Shown one piece after another: positions 49,000-61,927 of a DNA stretch of 64,000 nt; positions within the stretch are counted from its first letter, which is position 1, and every line of letters begins with the position of its first letter. The DNA lies in NCBI GenBank assembly GCA_950295325.1, contig OX485805.1:21937501-22001500 (forward strand). Direction: 5' to 3'. This DNA is from Polytrichum commune. Lineage: Eukaryota; Streptophyta; Polytrichopsida; Polytrichales; Polytrichaceae. A program made the translations under genes and the position numbers. Below the pieces are notes generated by a model. That model ran no database searches and was not told the DNA's origin. It worked only from the letters and a program-made list of their open reading frames with translations.

Positions 49000-49190
49000 A
49001 CTTTTGAAGCCACTTAAAATGAATCTCCCAAAAAGTTTGCCAAGGAGTTCATTTGTATATCATTATCTTTTGGCTAAAGTTGAATGCTTCACTTTCCTTT
49101 CACTAAAGATTGGGGGTGCTAACCCCACTTGAACACTCCTTAGACATTATAAAATGTGAAAAGTGGGGCAAAACGTCCTACCAAAACATG
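49000..49190 (+). repeat. Partial copy of foldback element M
   Basis: CCAAGGAGTTCATTTGTATA, CTAAAGTTGAATGCTTCAC and ACCCCACTTGAACACTCCTT match the right half of copy 1. Confidence 0.5.
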
Positions 49191-49218
49191 AGTATTGAGT
49201 GAATGCAAGGATAACTCA

Positions 49219-49476
49219 AATGTATCAAGAGGATTCAAGTGGTGTTTGAAACCCCTAGTTTTGGTGAAATGAATGACATTCTTTTGACTTTTGCCAAAAG
49301 ATAGCTACATAAAATCAATTGGATCATAAGCTTTTGAAGGCTCCTACAATAGTGCTCTCAAAAGAAAAGAAGAATTACGAGGAGTCATTTCTAGATAACT
49401 ATCTCTCAACCAAAGTCAAACACCTTCGCTTTAATTCACCAAAACTGGGAGTTCCAACACCACGGAAACACTCATT
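49219..49476. mobile_element. Foldback element M, copy 2
   Basis: ATTCAAGTGGTGTTTGAAAC and TTTTGGTGAAATGAATGAC on the left, TTTAATTCACCAAAACTGGG and CCAACACCACGGAAACACTC on the right; collinear with 43946-44203. Confidence 0.6.
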
Positions 49477-49955
49477 AAGCAATAGTAAATGTCAAAAGTG
49501 GGGCAAAACTCCCTACCAAAACATGGGGTTTTGAACGATTTTAAGGATCAATTAGCATCTCCCCCTACAACATGTGTTTGCACTCCATTCCAACCCACCT
49601 ATATATTAGACCTCTCCACCTCAAGGTAGATAGTCCTAAAAGTGAGGATAGGCCACCTAAGGAGGGAAAAGTTCTTAGATGAGAAGTACCCTTTCTAGCA
49701 TTCTATTTCCGGTATAGCCTACCCATGTGGCATGGGCCCAATCGTGGGGGGAGGATTTGGATGAACAAGATATTTATTACCAACTGCATGAGGACCTAAG
49801 GGCTTGCCCGTGAGGGGAAATAGGTGCAGGTTGGCTTGTCTATGTTTGTACATTGTGTTCCCCTTTGAAATGTAGCAATGTTTTGGAAGATCCTTCAAAT
49901 TGTAATGATGTCCATTTTGAAATTACATATAGTACGTGACTGACTTGAAGATGAA

Positions 49956-50636
49956 CACCCGGGGGTGGACTTTTCATACAACATACAAACTAATGAGAGT
50001 CTAAGAAGGGGTGTTATTTTTAAGGCATCAGCATACATAGTATACATAAAGGAGAGGTGTTGTTTTCTTCTTCCTCTAGTGTGTACATTTGAAAAAGCTA
50101 TTAAGAAATTTGAAGTAAAGGTGATGTACAAAAGGGAATCCCAAGGTTTGAGAGAAAATATTGACAATAGATGTGTTAGTTTCATCCAATTCACGTTTTC
50201 ATTCATTGTCATCACGTAGTATGACTACGTCAATGACTACCTTGTTCATTCTTGTTAGGTTTGCATTGGGTTTCTAGGTTTTGACAAGCTAGAGGCTCTT
50301 GGACTGCTCATGGGCTCCCTTGAGTTTTTCTCTATGGATTGCAACTTAGTTAGTAAGCTTTTGTCTTCTTTATTTTGATGCAATCATTGAGGTACATGCT
50401 ATGGATGAAAAAATGTTCAATGACTTTCTCATTGGAAAGTGACCATGAATTTTACGTGGAGGCAAATATCACATTTAAATTGAAAAGCTTTATATAAACA
50501 CATGAGTACATTTTCTAGCATGTCATTAGTACATATACATTTGCTTTCCTTTATAAGCTCCTTGTATATAGGGGGCTTAATTTCACAATGACCTATGCAT
50601 GTCATTTAGGTTTCCAATGAAGAGTCCACCCCATAG
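49956..50636 (+). mobile_element. Mutator-like element J, copy 3
   Basis: Ends CCCGGGGGTGGACTTTTCAT and ATGAAGAGTCCACCCCATAG are flanked by a perfect 9-bp duplication GAAGATGAA (49947-49955, 50637-50645). It lies in the opposite orientation to J1, J2 and J4. The coding-like ending HAMDEKMFNDF is near 50395 on the + strand. Confidence 0.85.
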
Positions 50637-50679
50637 GAAGATGAAGCAACACCATTATTCACATTGATGACAATATTGG

Positions 50680-50681
<2 letters not shown>

Positions 50682-50737
<56 letters not shown>
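50682..50737. repeat. (CT)n microsatellite, 56 bp
   Basis: Uninterrupted CT dinucleotides. Confidence 0.97.
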
Positions 50738-50738
<1 letters not shown>

Positions 50739-51793
50739 ATAAAAGAATCGACCTAGTAACAAAATATAACCCTACAAGAAGAAAAAAACTTTAGGGTTAG
50801 GTAAAATCCAACATAGATTTGGGTTTATGCATCTTTGGTCGAGGATAGTTACCTAATCCTATAGTAAATGAAGGGGAAACCATGATAATCTTCTTTCAAA
50901 GTTTAAGAAGTAGCACCGGTTGTTTACCCTAAATAACCTCTAGGATTAGGTTAAGTAGTGCGGACTAGTAAAGGTGGAAGGAGTGTGTAACCTGCCACAA
51001 ATTTCGGTCGCACGAGGTTCAAATGGCTAAAGAACATGTAGAATACTCATTGGCAATATGTGTATTCGATGGTACAAAATGTATGATTATGTTGTACATG
51101 ATTGTGTGACATAGATAATAATTGGGTTATGTTGTTATTCACCTCGTGTACGTTACTAACCCTCTTTGTGGATTTGGTTGGTGTCACGGGCACATGTGAG
51201 GCAAACTCTTCACATATTTGGCGGCACTGTTAAGTTTTGTATATCATCTTTCACAAATAATGTGTGTATGTTGCTTGGATATTCTACAAGCAAATTTGGA
51301 ATACAAAGCATTTTTTATTTGTGATAGACCTTTGAAGTGCTTTTGGGTATTTATTAAATACAATTTTGAATTTGACAATGTAAACTTTGGATATGGAGTA
51401 CAACACTTTACTGAAGTTCACAAAGGGTAAATCCGTACTAGTTAAGTGACTAAGGTTATAACTCTTTACTTTGAGGAAGCAAATTGAGATGAGAAATTTA
51501 CAAAAGAGTGGAGGTAGTTATGTAGAGATTTGTTCACAAGGGATGGTCCCACCCACCAACATGGGTTTTGAAAGGTACATAGATATGTAGGAGAATGGGT
51601 TGGTCTCTGAACAAGAGGATGTATCAAGAAGTGACTAAGTTTTAAAATAAGCATAGACCTCCTCAAGAAATGCCCAACTCTCTCTCTCTAGCAATTTATA
51701 TAGTTCTAATTAGGACTTGATTGGGGGTCCAACACACCATTAACATAAGTTAAACTTGAAATCCATACACAAAAGTTGTAAAGGTTTGAATTC

Positions 51794-52209
51794 TAAGGGG
51801 TGGACTCTTCATTGGAAACCTAAATGACGTGCATGGGCGACTATGAAATAAACACCCCTGTATACGAGAAGTCTGAAAGAAAAAATAAATGTACACTACA
51901 TACACAAAATGTAAATCATGAAATAAATAAGCCTTTATCACATATACAAGTCCTTGGGGCTATTACCATATGATGACACCCATAAATTGAATGAAACTAG
52001 ACATCTCTTGTAAAATTTTATGTAAACTTTAGGACCCCCTTTTGTAAATCTACATTTAATTCAAACATCTTGATGGCATTTTTAAATGTACACACTAGAG
52101 AAAAACGACACCTCTCTGTTAGATATATTATGTACGTTGAGGCCTCAAATGATATCCCTTCTTACACTCACGTTAGTTCGTACGTGGTATGAAGAGTCCA
52201 GCCCCGTGG
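51794..52209 (-). mobile_element. Mutator-like element J, copy 4 (internally deleted)
   Basis: Ends AAGGGGTGGACTCTTCATT and ATGAAGAGTCCAGCCCCGTG are flanked by TTTGAATTC / TTTGAATTT. At 416 bp it lacks the interior seen in J1-J3, as in deletion derivatives. Confidence 0.8.
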
Positions 52210-52548
52210 TTTGAATTTTTATTGGTATATGACCCAAATCATCACATGAGTATGATATTAGCCTCTACAAGCATGGGAGTCTCTCAAATAAAGATGCATC
52301 GTTAAACATGAGTTAAAACCCTTGTTTGGAGTTTACATGTACCAACAAAGTTGTAAATGATGAATTTAAGACTACACCTCTAGGGTTAAAATCAAAATCA
52401 TTGTCATTGATTTGCACCACATCAGTGTGGAAGCATTTTAATTTTAAAACAAAGTAAAAGCTAAAGAAACAATCATAATCACTTGGTTTTGATTTGATTG
52501 GCTAAAAGTAAGAGTTCCATAAACTTGGTGGAAAAAGTATTATATCAC

Positions 52549-52683
52549 TAAGAGCCACACGAGCCAAGAGCCGTGACCATGAAATTGTGAGAGCCTAAAA
52601 GAAAAGTGTCCAAAGGTTGTCCCAACACACCTCCAAAATCAAGTCGTGTGGTCATGGACCCTCAAGTGTGTGAAGTAGCCCTA
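52549..52683 (-). mobile_element. MITE-like family A, copy 4 (135-bp deletion form)
   Basis: Begins like the A2 left end (CACGAGCCAAGAGCCGTGAC) and stops at GTGTGAAGTAGCCCTAA, having lost most of the interior. It shows that A elements generate short derivatives. Confidence 0.7.
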
Positions 52684-53073
52684 ACCTTGCCACTTTCCTC
52701 AAATAATAGGTTTGTAATAACGAAAAATATTCAAGGGTTTTAAGGGACCCCACCATTTCAAGGTCCACCAAATTGTTATGTTCGTAAATGATTTCAATTT
52801 GAGTCAAAACTCAAGGAAACATAACCAAAATAAGAGTCTTAAATGAATGATAAAGAAATAAAAATGACTTAGAAAAAACAATGCGTCTTGAGAAAGAAAA
52901 AGATCTTTGAAAAATGGCCACAACCACTCTTGGCTTCTTATGATCAATACATGCACTTATTGTGCAACAATTGAAACGATTGGGTTGGATGGGATAACCA
53001 TTTTTGGCACACTCTGCCTTATAAACTTGATGTGCATAGTAAAATAGAAGCACCTATCATAGACACCCTTCTC

Positions 53074-53561
53074 AGGGCCGCTTCACACTATGGCCGTCCA
53101 AGTCGAGAGGCCAAACTTTGTTGAGAGTCCAAAGAAATGGGCTGAAAATAGCTAGCCAATAGAATATAGGAATTGGAGCCTTCCACCTGGCATAGTGTGT
53201 GAAGCTTCCAAAGGTCAAGTCCAAAGTCCAAAGGAAGAAGAAGCATCCCACTTTATTCCTTGTCCAAAACAACCCCTCCAATCTAATGGCCAAGATGTTG
53301 TCAGTTTTTTTTTTTTTTATGGAAAAAAAATCGACAGCCTCTTAACCTTAGGGTTTCCATTCCTGTCTGACCCAAACTTCCTTCCAGAGTCCGCCACCTT
53401 GGTCAAAAAGTACTAACATGCAACCTTTTTAAATTGTGACGGCCTTTGGACTTTGGCCTTTAGTGTGAAGGGTCGAGAGGCCGAATTCTTAGTTTCTTGC
53501 AGTTTGATGGGTGGAAATCGACGACCTCTCGACCTTCAGCCATAGTGTGAAGTTGTCCTTA
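53074..53561 (+). mobile_element. MITE-like family G, copy 1
   Basis: AGGGCCGCTTCACACTATGG with GTCGAGAGGCC on the left; GACCTCTCGAC with CATAGTGTGAAG on the right. Interior includes CCCACTTTATTCC, a T15-type run and CCGACCCAAACTTCC-like words shared with copy 2 at 54586-55174. Confidence 0.8.
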
Positions 53562-53636
53562 TAACAATCAATACCGTCCATAATGTCTATTCATTTTAGA
53601 ATGAAAATGCAACATAACCATACATTGATACAGTGT

Positions 53637-53830
53637 CCGGAGAAATTTGTTGGGCATGATCGATTGAGATCCTAATGTTTCCAAGTCCAACCGGTTCCAT
53701 GTTGACATCTTTCCGGTGTTCCTTTACTAAAATGGGGTTTATTCTATACTCTCCTCTAAAACGATCCGTAATTGTCGCGAAGCCTTGACGTTTCAACTGG
53801 TTGTTTCTCAAACTCAACTGGCACATCCGT
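53637..53830 (+). repeat. Dispersed repeat F, copy 5
   Basis: GGGCATGATCGATTGAGATC, TCCAACCGGTTCCATGTTGA and CTCCTCTAAAACGATCCG align with copy 4. Confidence 0.65.
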
Positions 53831-54585
53831 ATATAACTAGCACTCGAATCTCCCCATTCATTGCATTGATGAACCACTTTAAGAATCGGTGTCCATAATT
53901 AGGCCTTTGGGCCACCTTAACTTAGTTCAAGATGCATCCAACCTAAGTACTTGCTATTCGTACGAATTTTATAGAAGAAGAATACCGCCAACAAACCTAA
54001 AGTACATGCTACATATACCCCCTAGAACTAACACGTTGTACCATAGCCATAGTAGTAGTAAATTGGGGGGCTTCATTTATGCAAAGATCATGGGTAACGT
54101 AAAGTGGGGACGATGTTTCGTAGCACCCGCAAAGGGGGAGGGTGAAAACGTCAATCGATATGTGTAGAGCATGGAGATTATTATAACTTTGAGCCAAGTT
54201 GATACCTAAATCGGGATCAAACACCCCAAATTAGTCTAGTGAAATTAAGTTGTTATGAATCAACAACAAATTGACAAGGTACATGTGTTCTTACCACATC
54301 TCCCATGGTAGGTGTTGGGAAATGAAATCCAGTGTGTTGACTTTAGGGTACTGTACCCTACCCTCATTGGGTGTCGGATAATTTTTGTTTTGGGTCACGG
54401 TAGGTTCAATACCTCATTTCCGGGTTTCAAGAGATTTTTTTTTTAAGAATTTTAGCACTCAAAACTCCAATAGGTTCAACTCTCCCATCCCTCAAGCTTC
54501 GTATCTAGTTTATGCTTCTTTTTTTGGAATATTGCTCAATTTGCAAGGATGAACTATGTTTGTTGGATTCGACTCAAGTGGTCTT

Positions 54586-55174
54586 AGGGTTGCTTCACAC
54601 TATGGCCGTGCAAGTCGAGAGGCCGTGGGATTGAATGGCCAAACTTTGTTGAGAGTCCAAAGAAATGGGTTGAAAATAGATAGCCAATAAAATATAGGAA
54701 TCAGAGCCTTCGGCCAAGCACAGGGTGAAGCCTCTAAAGGCCAAGCCCAAAGTCCAAACCTTTGGCCTTGAACTCCCACGGCCTCTCGACTTGGACGGCC
54801 GTAGCGTGAAGCCTCGAAAGGCCAAGCATAAAGTCCAAAGGAAAGAGGAGTATCCCACTTTATTCCCTGCTCAAAACAACCCCTCCAATCTAACGGCCAA
54901 GATCTTGTCATTTTTTAATATTTTTAATATTTTTTAATGATAAAAATTGATAGCCTCTCAACCATAGTTGGGGTTTCCATTCTTCTCCGACCCAAACTTC
55001 CTTTGAGAATTCGTTGCCTTGGTCAAAAAGTGTTGCCATGTAGGCATTTTGGAGAGCAACGGCCTTTGGACTTTGACCTCTAGTGTGAAGGATCGAGAGT
55101 CCGAATTCTTGATTTCTTACAATCTAATCGGTGGAAATCAGCAGCCTTCAACCATAGTGTTCGAAGTGGCCCTT
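54586..55174 (+). mobile_element. MITE-like family G, copy 2
   Basis: AGGGTTGCTTCACACTATGG with GTCGAGAGGCC on the left, CAACCATAGTGTTCGAAGTG with GCCCTTA on the right, flanked by TTA on both sides. A ~85-bp internal duplication of the AAGGCCAAGC..AAAGTCCAAA section (54735-54840) distinguishes it from copy 1. Confidence 0.8.
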
Positions 55175-56039
55175 ATATTGTGGTTGCATCAACATATATA
55201 GAAAAGTTTTATATTAATTCAACATTTTCATGATCGTTTGCAAATTGAGTGTTTCAAACAATGCAACCGGTTTTTCTTCAAAAACTCTTGCTGAAAATTC
55301 TCTTAGAATTTTGGCAAAATGACAATCGATTAATTGTTGTCGAAACCGATAGTCTGTAGAGTATGTTGGTTTTGGGTATGCCCACCTTGAATTCGACTTG
55401 AAAGTAAAAGTAAAGGGTTTAGGAAATTGTATAAGCACCTCGTGGTCATTTTAGCAAGCAAGAATGTGTAGAAGAAGCCCACCTTTGTTTTTGACTGAAT
55501 TCTAAATAGTAGAGCTTGTCTTTAGATTCCAGTACTAGAAGTATCCACTTAGGTATACATTTGACCGTTGGTGGTATTTCACACTTTAGTGTTTAGGTCA
55601 AGGGATGCACTCGAAAAACAAACTCTATATTCGTGGACGTGTAACAAATTTTTGTGACAGTTTGGCACATGGTTTGTTTCATACCTCTATTCTATTGGAA
55701 TAAATATAGAACTTTCAATTTTCATCTTTGTGATATACTAAACCAACAACAAAAACTTCGATAATCAAACTAGTTGACTTTCATTTATCCATGTAGCTCC
55801 TTGCAAAAAGTAAGCACATAATCATAGGTTGTTGGTAGAAAAATACATGTGTACAAGCTTATGATGCTATTGAAATAGTGGCCTGAAAATCAAAAGTAGA
55901 ATAATGGTTTTTAAATTTATAAATGTACATGTGTATTGTCATATCATATAATAAAGTTGATTCGTCTAATCCTTGTATTTATTTCATAACAATGTGACAT
56001 TATCCAAATTAATTTGATTGATAAGAATATATGGCTGAT

Positions 56040-56515
56040 GAAATTCACATCAATGCATCGAGTGTTTCAATGTCAAACGAGCTCGTAGATGGTTCTTGAT
56101 CGAGTTTTGCTTGGAGAAACCTCTCTCACACATTGTTGTAGTAGAAGAGATTACTAGCACTCACCGCCAAAGTTGGGTTAAGCTTGGCCAATTGGTGAAC
56201 CATTCACAAGTTGTGGTTGTATAGTCCCATTCACTTTATCAGTTGCCCACTTGATAATGACCTCACACCATGAATGTGCAACACAATTAAATGATCTTGT
56301 GAAAACTCCTCCATTAAGTTGTTCCATCTTTTGTCTACCATTTGATGATTGACCAACTCACCCACACGTAGGCCTCGTGAGCAAAAAAATCTAACAATTG
56401 TAGCTTTGGTGTATCTCTAACAACATCTCTAGCTGCCAAAACCTCCTTGCATGCAAAGAGGAAGTGGGCTATGTGAGGAAGGTTGGGCAAGGCACAATTT
56501 GGGTGTTAGTGAAAA
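56040..56515 (-). pseudogene. hAT transposase C-terminal remnant
   Basis: On the - strand, 56145-56050 reads CERGFSKQNSIKNHLRARLT, then after a frame change TLDALM.IS. This is the dimerization domain signature of hAT transposases (CERGFS..N.IK...R.RL..ETLD.LM.I). Upstream in the same direction, about 56505-56320, another frame reads CKEVLAARDVVRD and LLDFFAHEAYVW. Several stops and at least two frame shifts break it. Element ends were not identified. Confidence 0.75.
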
Positions 56516-56729
56516 TGCTTAAAATTGAGCTAAGATAAGCATGTTCTAAACACACAATTTTCCCTCCACCCTCAGTACTTGTAGGATATGAAACAATCAT
56601 CTAGTGCAAGATGACTAGCAGATATGAATCATAGCCATTTTCCTCACAAATTCGGAGTTTGTGTGCATATCCTATTTATTGTCAAAATGACCACATAGGT
56701 TCTCTCTTCCCCCCCCCCCCCTCCAATTT

Positions 56730-57060
56730 ATGTTGATTAATGTGTCTATAAAAGCTAAATTTTTTGAAGACGCCCAACCATACAACACTCAAATATAAGG
56801 GATGCATGTGTCATTTTGTTAACTCCACGCTCAATAGTGAATACAATTGAAAGCACTTATGTAGTCACCAAAAGAATCAACAACACATGCACCTCTAATA
56901 ACCATAAAAAAATCAAGGGAGGATTTATTTTCAATCCGTACTTGGTAAAGCATTAGAGTTGCTTTGCCAATGCAACAAAAGGTTTTTCATGTAAACCTAT
57001 TTGATAAAAGTTGGAGAACATGAAAAACAAACCAAATCACACCCACATACCTTAGGTGCA
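56730..57060 (+). mobile_element. MITE-like family L, copy 3 (diverged)
   Basis: CAACTACTCC-like AACTCCACGCTCAATAGTGA, AATAACCATAAAAAAATCAA and TTGCCAATGCAACA recall copies 1 and 2; the right end resembles CCAAATCACACCCACATACC. Confidence 0.45.
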
Positions 57061-57582
57061 TGTTGAAGATCAAAATGCCAAATTGGGCACATCTACCTTA
57101 GCATTGTTATTCATATATTTAGTAGGTAAAGTATTAAAAGAAAACTTGATATCTAATACCTAGCGAATCATGACATCAAAAGATTCCCCAAAGTATTCCA
57201 TAATACATGGACATGTAGAGGGAAAAAGACAAATCTATTTTCATAGCATTTAGAAGCTCTTTGGTTGCGTTCCATGGGAGCAGCTATCAAGAGAGCACGA
57301 TTCTCCTTTAATTCTGGGATTTCTCATTTATTGGGAGCATTCAAGTTGTGTACCGTGAAGTTTTCAACACTTATCTATAAATACATATTGAAAAAAAATA
57401 CAACCTATTTATTAGAGAGAACCCATTGTCTAGCTGCTTAGTATTGTTATGTTGGGATACCCAAAAAAATGATTTTACGTGCAGGACTTAAAATGATAGT
57501 ACATTTCATATGCGGGACATAAATCAATTTTACATTTCATATCTAGGACATAAATTTCTCCTAAATTTCATGTCCGGGACAT

Positions 57583-57725
57583 ACACTACAAACTCCATAG
57601 TATTGCACTTGTGGCAACCAAAGTGCAAGTGATATTACAGAGTTTTGTACCTTTAATATGGATGTGTGACACAAAGAATTAGTGTAGCATGCGACATTAT
57701 GGAATAACACACAGTGCAATATTGT
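57583..57725. repeat. Dispersed repeat I, copy 2 (inverted)
   Basis: TTGCACTTGTGGCAACCAAA and GTAGCATGCGACATTATGGA are reverse complements of the copy at 2828-2952. Confidence 0.5.
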
Positions 57726-58959
57726 AATGTTGAAATCGAGGCTCGCAATAGGCCAAGTTAGGTTCTTAATGGTCTAAATCTCAAGATTTGAAGAAATAAA
57801 ATGCACATGTAGCACTCATGAGAAGCAATCAACAACACTTCGATTATAACGAGCATGTATGAAATCCAATATGTACAAAATACATGTTTTGTTTGTAGCA
57901 AATGATACCAATTGGTGTGGATCACCTGACGATCTATTGGTATTAATCCTCTCGAATGAGATAAGAATGCAAGGCGGAGGGCACTGCAAGGGCATAATCA
58001 AGACAACTTGCCACACTCTCTGCCAAACTGAAATTTGAAGGAGCAAGTTTAGATCATTATGGATAGTGACAGTGATGATTCTCTTTTCATGTACATATGC
58101 TGAACCTTAAAACCTTGCCCAACACGGCTGCCACCTCTAACCCTCCCCTCACAAATCCCATTGCTAGAGTCTCACAAAAATATAAGTCATTTGCCAAGAT
58201 GGACATTATACAAAATTTGGATTTCAAGTTACTTCCATGAGGATCCTACACCCAAGTATTATGTATTCAAGGAGCAACTTCAGATCATTGTTGGTGTTAG
58301 AATCCAAATTTGCCCGAATGCTTAAACCCTCGGAAAGGAAAAATGGTGTGCAATCCCCCAAACGTGCATGAGGTTTGCGTGGAGCTTGAAATCTATAATT
58401 TCACAAATTGCCAAGTTCTTGCTCCCATTATCTCATAGCTCCCCGACAAAATGATTAGAGATATTTTGAGGTTTTCCTTCCCAAGTTTGCCAGCTTCGTA
58501 CAATGGAATCCTTGGCAATTGAGCACTTTGTGCACCAATTGCACAATAGAACACAATTTCTCTTCACCGAACTCTCCGTGATCAATTGTTTTGCATATTT
58601 GAAATCACGAATGACTATTGTAGTTGTAAAAATAATTTAACACCTATTGTGGGAATCTTGCAAGTATACTAGGACGAGTATCAATCCAATCTTCCTCACC
58701 AACTACCTCCAAATTACCAAAACCTTAAACCCTCCTTCACATCACCGAAACCCCTGTACACTAATGATCACCAAACCCCTCAAAACATCGATCCAGTTCC
58801 AGAGATGCAAACATGTGGCGCAATGCGAAGGTGTGGGTTGAATTCTTCTCCGCGAATGACAAAACCCATGATATAAAGAGTGAGATTTGAACACGGGTAG
58901 ATCACTTAGTGCATTTTAAAAACAACGTGCGGCATAATATAGAGAGGATTAAAATCATT

Positions 58960-59095
58960 TGAAATAAAAATTATAAAGGAATTCCAAATAATGAAGGGGC
59001 CATTAAATGTAGACAATCCCATTATAAGTAAGTTAGATGGACATAAAACGTGGGCCATTATTTTTTTGTAAAATTAATATAGGGGCTGAAGATAA
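58960..59095 (+). repeat. Dispersed repeat R, copy 2
   Basis: Collinear with 26960-27090 (AATCCCATTATAAGTAA, GTGGGCCATTATTTT). Confidence 0.5.
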
Positions 59096-59852
59096 AGATC
59101 CTAGAAGGTATGTTTATTATGGTATGTAAATGGGTTTAGGACTCACGGGGATGGATGATAATTGAGATTTCCGTATGTCCAAAAATGGATGAAAAGGGAA
59201 CGCACCGTCGTTGGGGTCGTCTTCCCCACGCCCGTTTATTACTTAAAAGGAATATAGAGTACAAAAAATTGCAGTGACTTGGATAATATAAGTAATGGAA
59301 GGGTGCAAACAAATGGGTCATTTTTGAAATTTAAGTAATTATAGGGAGGCTTTAATTCAACCCTTGAAGGTAAATAGCCCCAAAACAAAAAAAACCCCAA
59401 CCACACGTGGTGCACAAAAATGCCTTAGAGTGATCTACCCGTGGATTTGAACTAAGAACATCCGTTTCCTAGAGAGTGAGTGACATTACATAGGTTGAGA
59501 GTTTGGAGTTTAAGGTGTAAAATGCTTTTACATTTTAGGTTTTGGAACTTTTCCAAACACAAATTGTGTCAATTAAACGTTTGGGACGCCAAATACAAAG
59601 ACACAAAACTTCTAAATAAATAAATAAAACTTTGTGTAAATTGAGCTTAGCACATGACCCCATGATGACCATCTAACTTTGAGTCCGCATGACAGGGCTC
59701 ATTGTTACCAAGCTACTTTGACCACGAACGTTTACCTTGGCATCCCGATTTTCTCTTCTTCCCATTAAGAGTGGACAAGAATCCTTGTTCTCCGCAAACG
59801 TAATAACATGGTGTGGTCTAAGAGAGACTCCGTATGTTTTTAAGGGTATATG

Positions 59853-60220
59853 GGTGTTATTCGGTTCATTTTTCAAGTTCTCCAACTTCTACTTATTAGA
59901 TTTACGTAACGAAACATGTCTTACATTAGCAAATCTATGACGAAGCATCAACAAAAAAAATGGATTGAAAATTGGATTTCCTCTGATTTGGTTATAGTTA
60001 TCGGAAGTGCATGTTTGTTAATTTCTTTATTGACTGTACGGGTCCTCCCAATTGTGTTTATTATTTGAGTGTGGAGTAGTCAAAAGAGTTCGAAGACATG
60101 GTCTAATCTCTTTTGAACGTGTGTCTTTATGGTGTTTGTTCTTTGATCGTCATTGAACTCACACACCAATCAAACACACGGATTTCATTAAGAGAGGTAA
60201 CCGAATAACATTGCGTACCT
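59853..60220 (-). mobile_element. MITE-like family L, copy 4 (inverted)
   Basis: GGTGTTATTCGGTTCATTTT on the left and GTAACCGAATAACATTGCGT on the right are inverted ends. The interior is the reverse complement of copies 1-3 (GAGTGTGGAGTAGTC, CACACCAATCAAACA). Confidence 0.65.
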
Positions 60221-61045
60221 TTTTTTACATTAGGTTCCAAGACCAGTGCAACTTTGAAATTGAGCAATCTTATTGGTCGAGATCAAATTTTGGGACCTTG
60301 GGAGTGTACACTAGGGCATGCGTTCAAAGTTTAAGAACAAGAAGTGGCACTAATGCAACACCACTTTTTGAAAAAATCTTGTTAGTTTCAATGCCAAAAA
60401 AATTAAAAAAATGTTGTTGTGAGAAATCAAACTTTAAGCTTGGGTCCAATCTTCGGTCCATTAAGGAGTGTTTTGGTATCCTAGTTTCTTGAACATGGAC
60501 CTGTTGTAAATCCATCCTCCTTAGAAACAACCTTGGACTCGTGATTTATGCAATTGTGTTAAAACCAAAACTTAATCTCTTCTCAACCCTTCCATGTGCT
60601 TAAATGAAGTTTACTAAGATATTTAAAGACACCAGTCATATAAATTTGATCTTTAAATCAATATTAACAATAGAAAAATCACACTATTTTTGCTTTCTAG
60701 TCTTGCAACCTTTAATACACAACAAATTGAACAATGTGTGTTATTTTGTGAAAAAGGCTTGAACTTTTAGGGGTCATCAAATCCTCGTTGAATCGAATGC
60801 AAACAATATGCAAGTTTGCTACACTAGTACCCTACATTAATGGATTCATTGGATGAATATGTTATACTTAAACAATTGCGTTGGAATGTCGTCTTCATGT
60901 GTGCCTCAAATGGCAACTTCATCCAATGAATCCATTTAAAGCACAATACCTCACAAAACTCCTCCATGGCCCCATAGAAACCACGGAAAGACTCAAACAA
61001 AGAACAAACCTAATGTACAAATTTAAGCAACCAAGATAATAGTGA

Positions 61046-61413
61046 CTAGACTTAATATTGTATTTAGTGTGACATGGTATTTTATGTCACTGCAGTAACT
61101 TTTCTAATGATACTTCTTGTGAATGAGTTTACAAATATTGTCATCCCAACTCACTTAAATTCATCCACTTTTGGTGTATTTTGCATCCTCACTATTATAT
61201 ATTAATAAATTGCCCACGAACGATTGAAATTTGGATGAAAAATGACATAGTAAAGTGACAATAATTGTGCCATTTTGAATCTACAATGTCCAACAAGGGA
61301 TGACAATTAATGTTGGGTTCACATTTAGTGTTGGTGACATTACACATTCGCTTTACATTAGTATCGAGCAAACCAAATAGAATTGGTGACACTAAATACA
61401 ATATTTAGTGTAG
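61046..61413 (+). mobile_element. MITE-like family D, copy 2 (reference copy)
   Basis: Left end ACTTAATATTGTATTTAGTG, right end CACTAAATACAATATTTAGT then GTAG: inverted ends of ~27 bp that are themselves near-palindromic, as in family C. The interior has no coding capacity. Confidence 0.75.
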
Positions 61414-61927
61414 TAAGTAAGGGAGAAGAATCCAAAGTAAAGGCGATTTGCCTCGAGGCACGAAAAAACAAGCTTCATGATGTATAGGGAAACTCATCCA
61501 TTGTGGATGAAAAAGTTAAGAACATAATGAAGCACCCATGTGCACACAAGAAGGACATATTCATACAAACATAGTTTCTCATTCATCCAACACAACTGCC
61601 TTGAAGTGATATATATGTTGGGTGTTATTCTTTTAGGATACTTTGACATCATAATCAACTCCAAATACATTAAAATGAATCAACCATCAACCTACGAAGG
61701 ACATGCTTCTTTTAATATGGATGGATGAAAAAATAAAGTTTCACATGCAACAAATTCCTCTTGTACCCTATGAGTGGGGGGTAGAATCATCCCTAAACCA
61801 ATGGAGGGTTCTTGTATGTACGTTTTAGAATGAAATACTCTAAAAAATGGACAAGTTCAAGCAATAGAATAAATCAATGTTTTGTCACCTTCCTAATGGA
61901 TAAGTTTGCTTGGAACGCCCATGAAGT

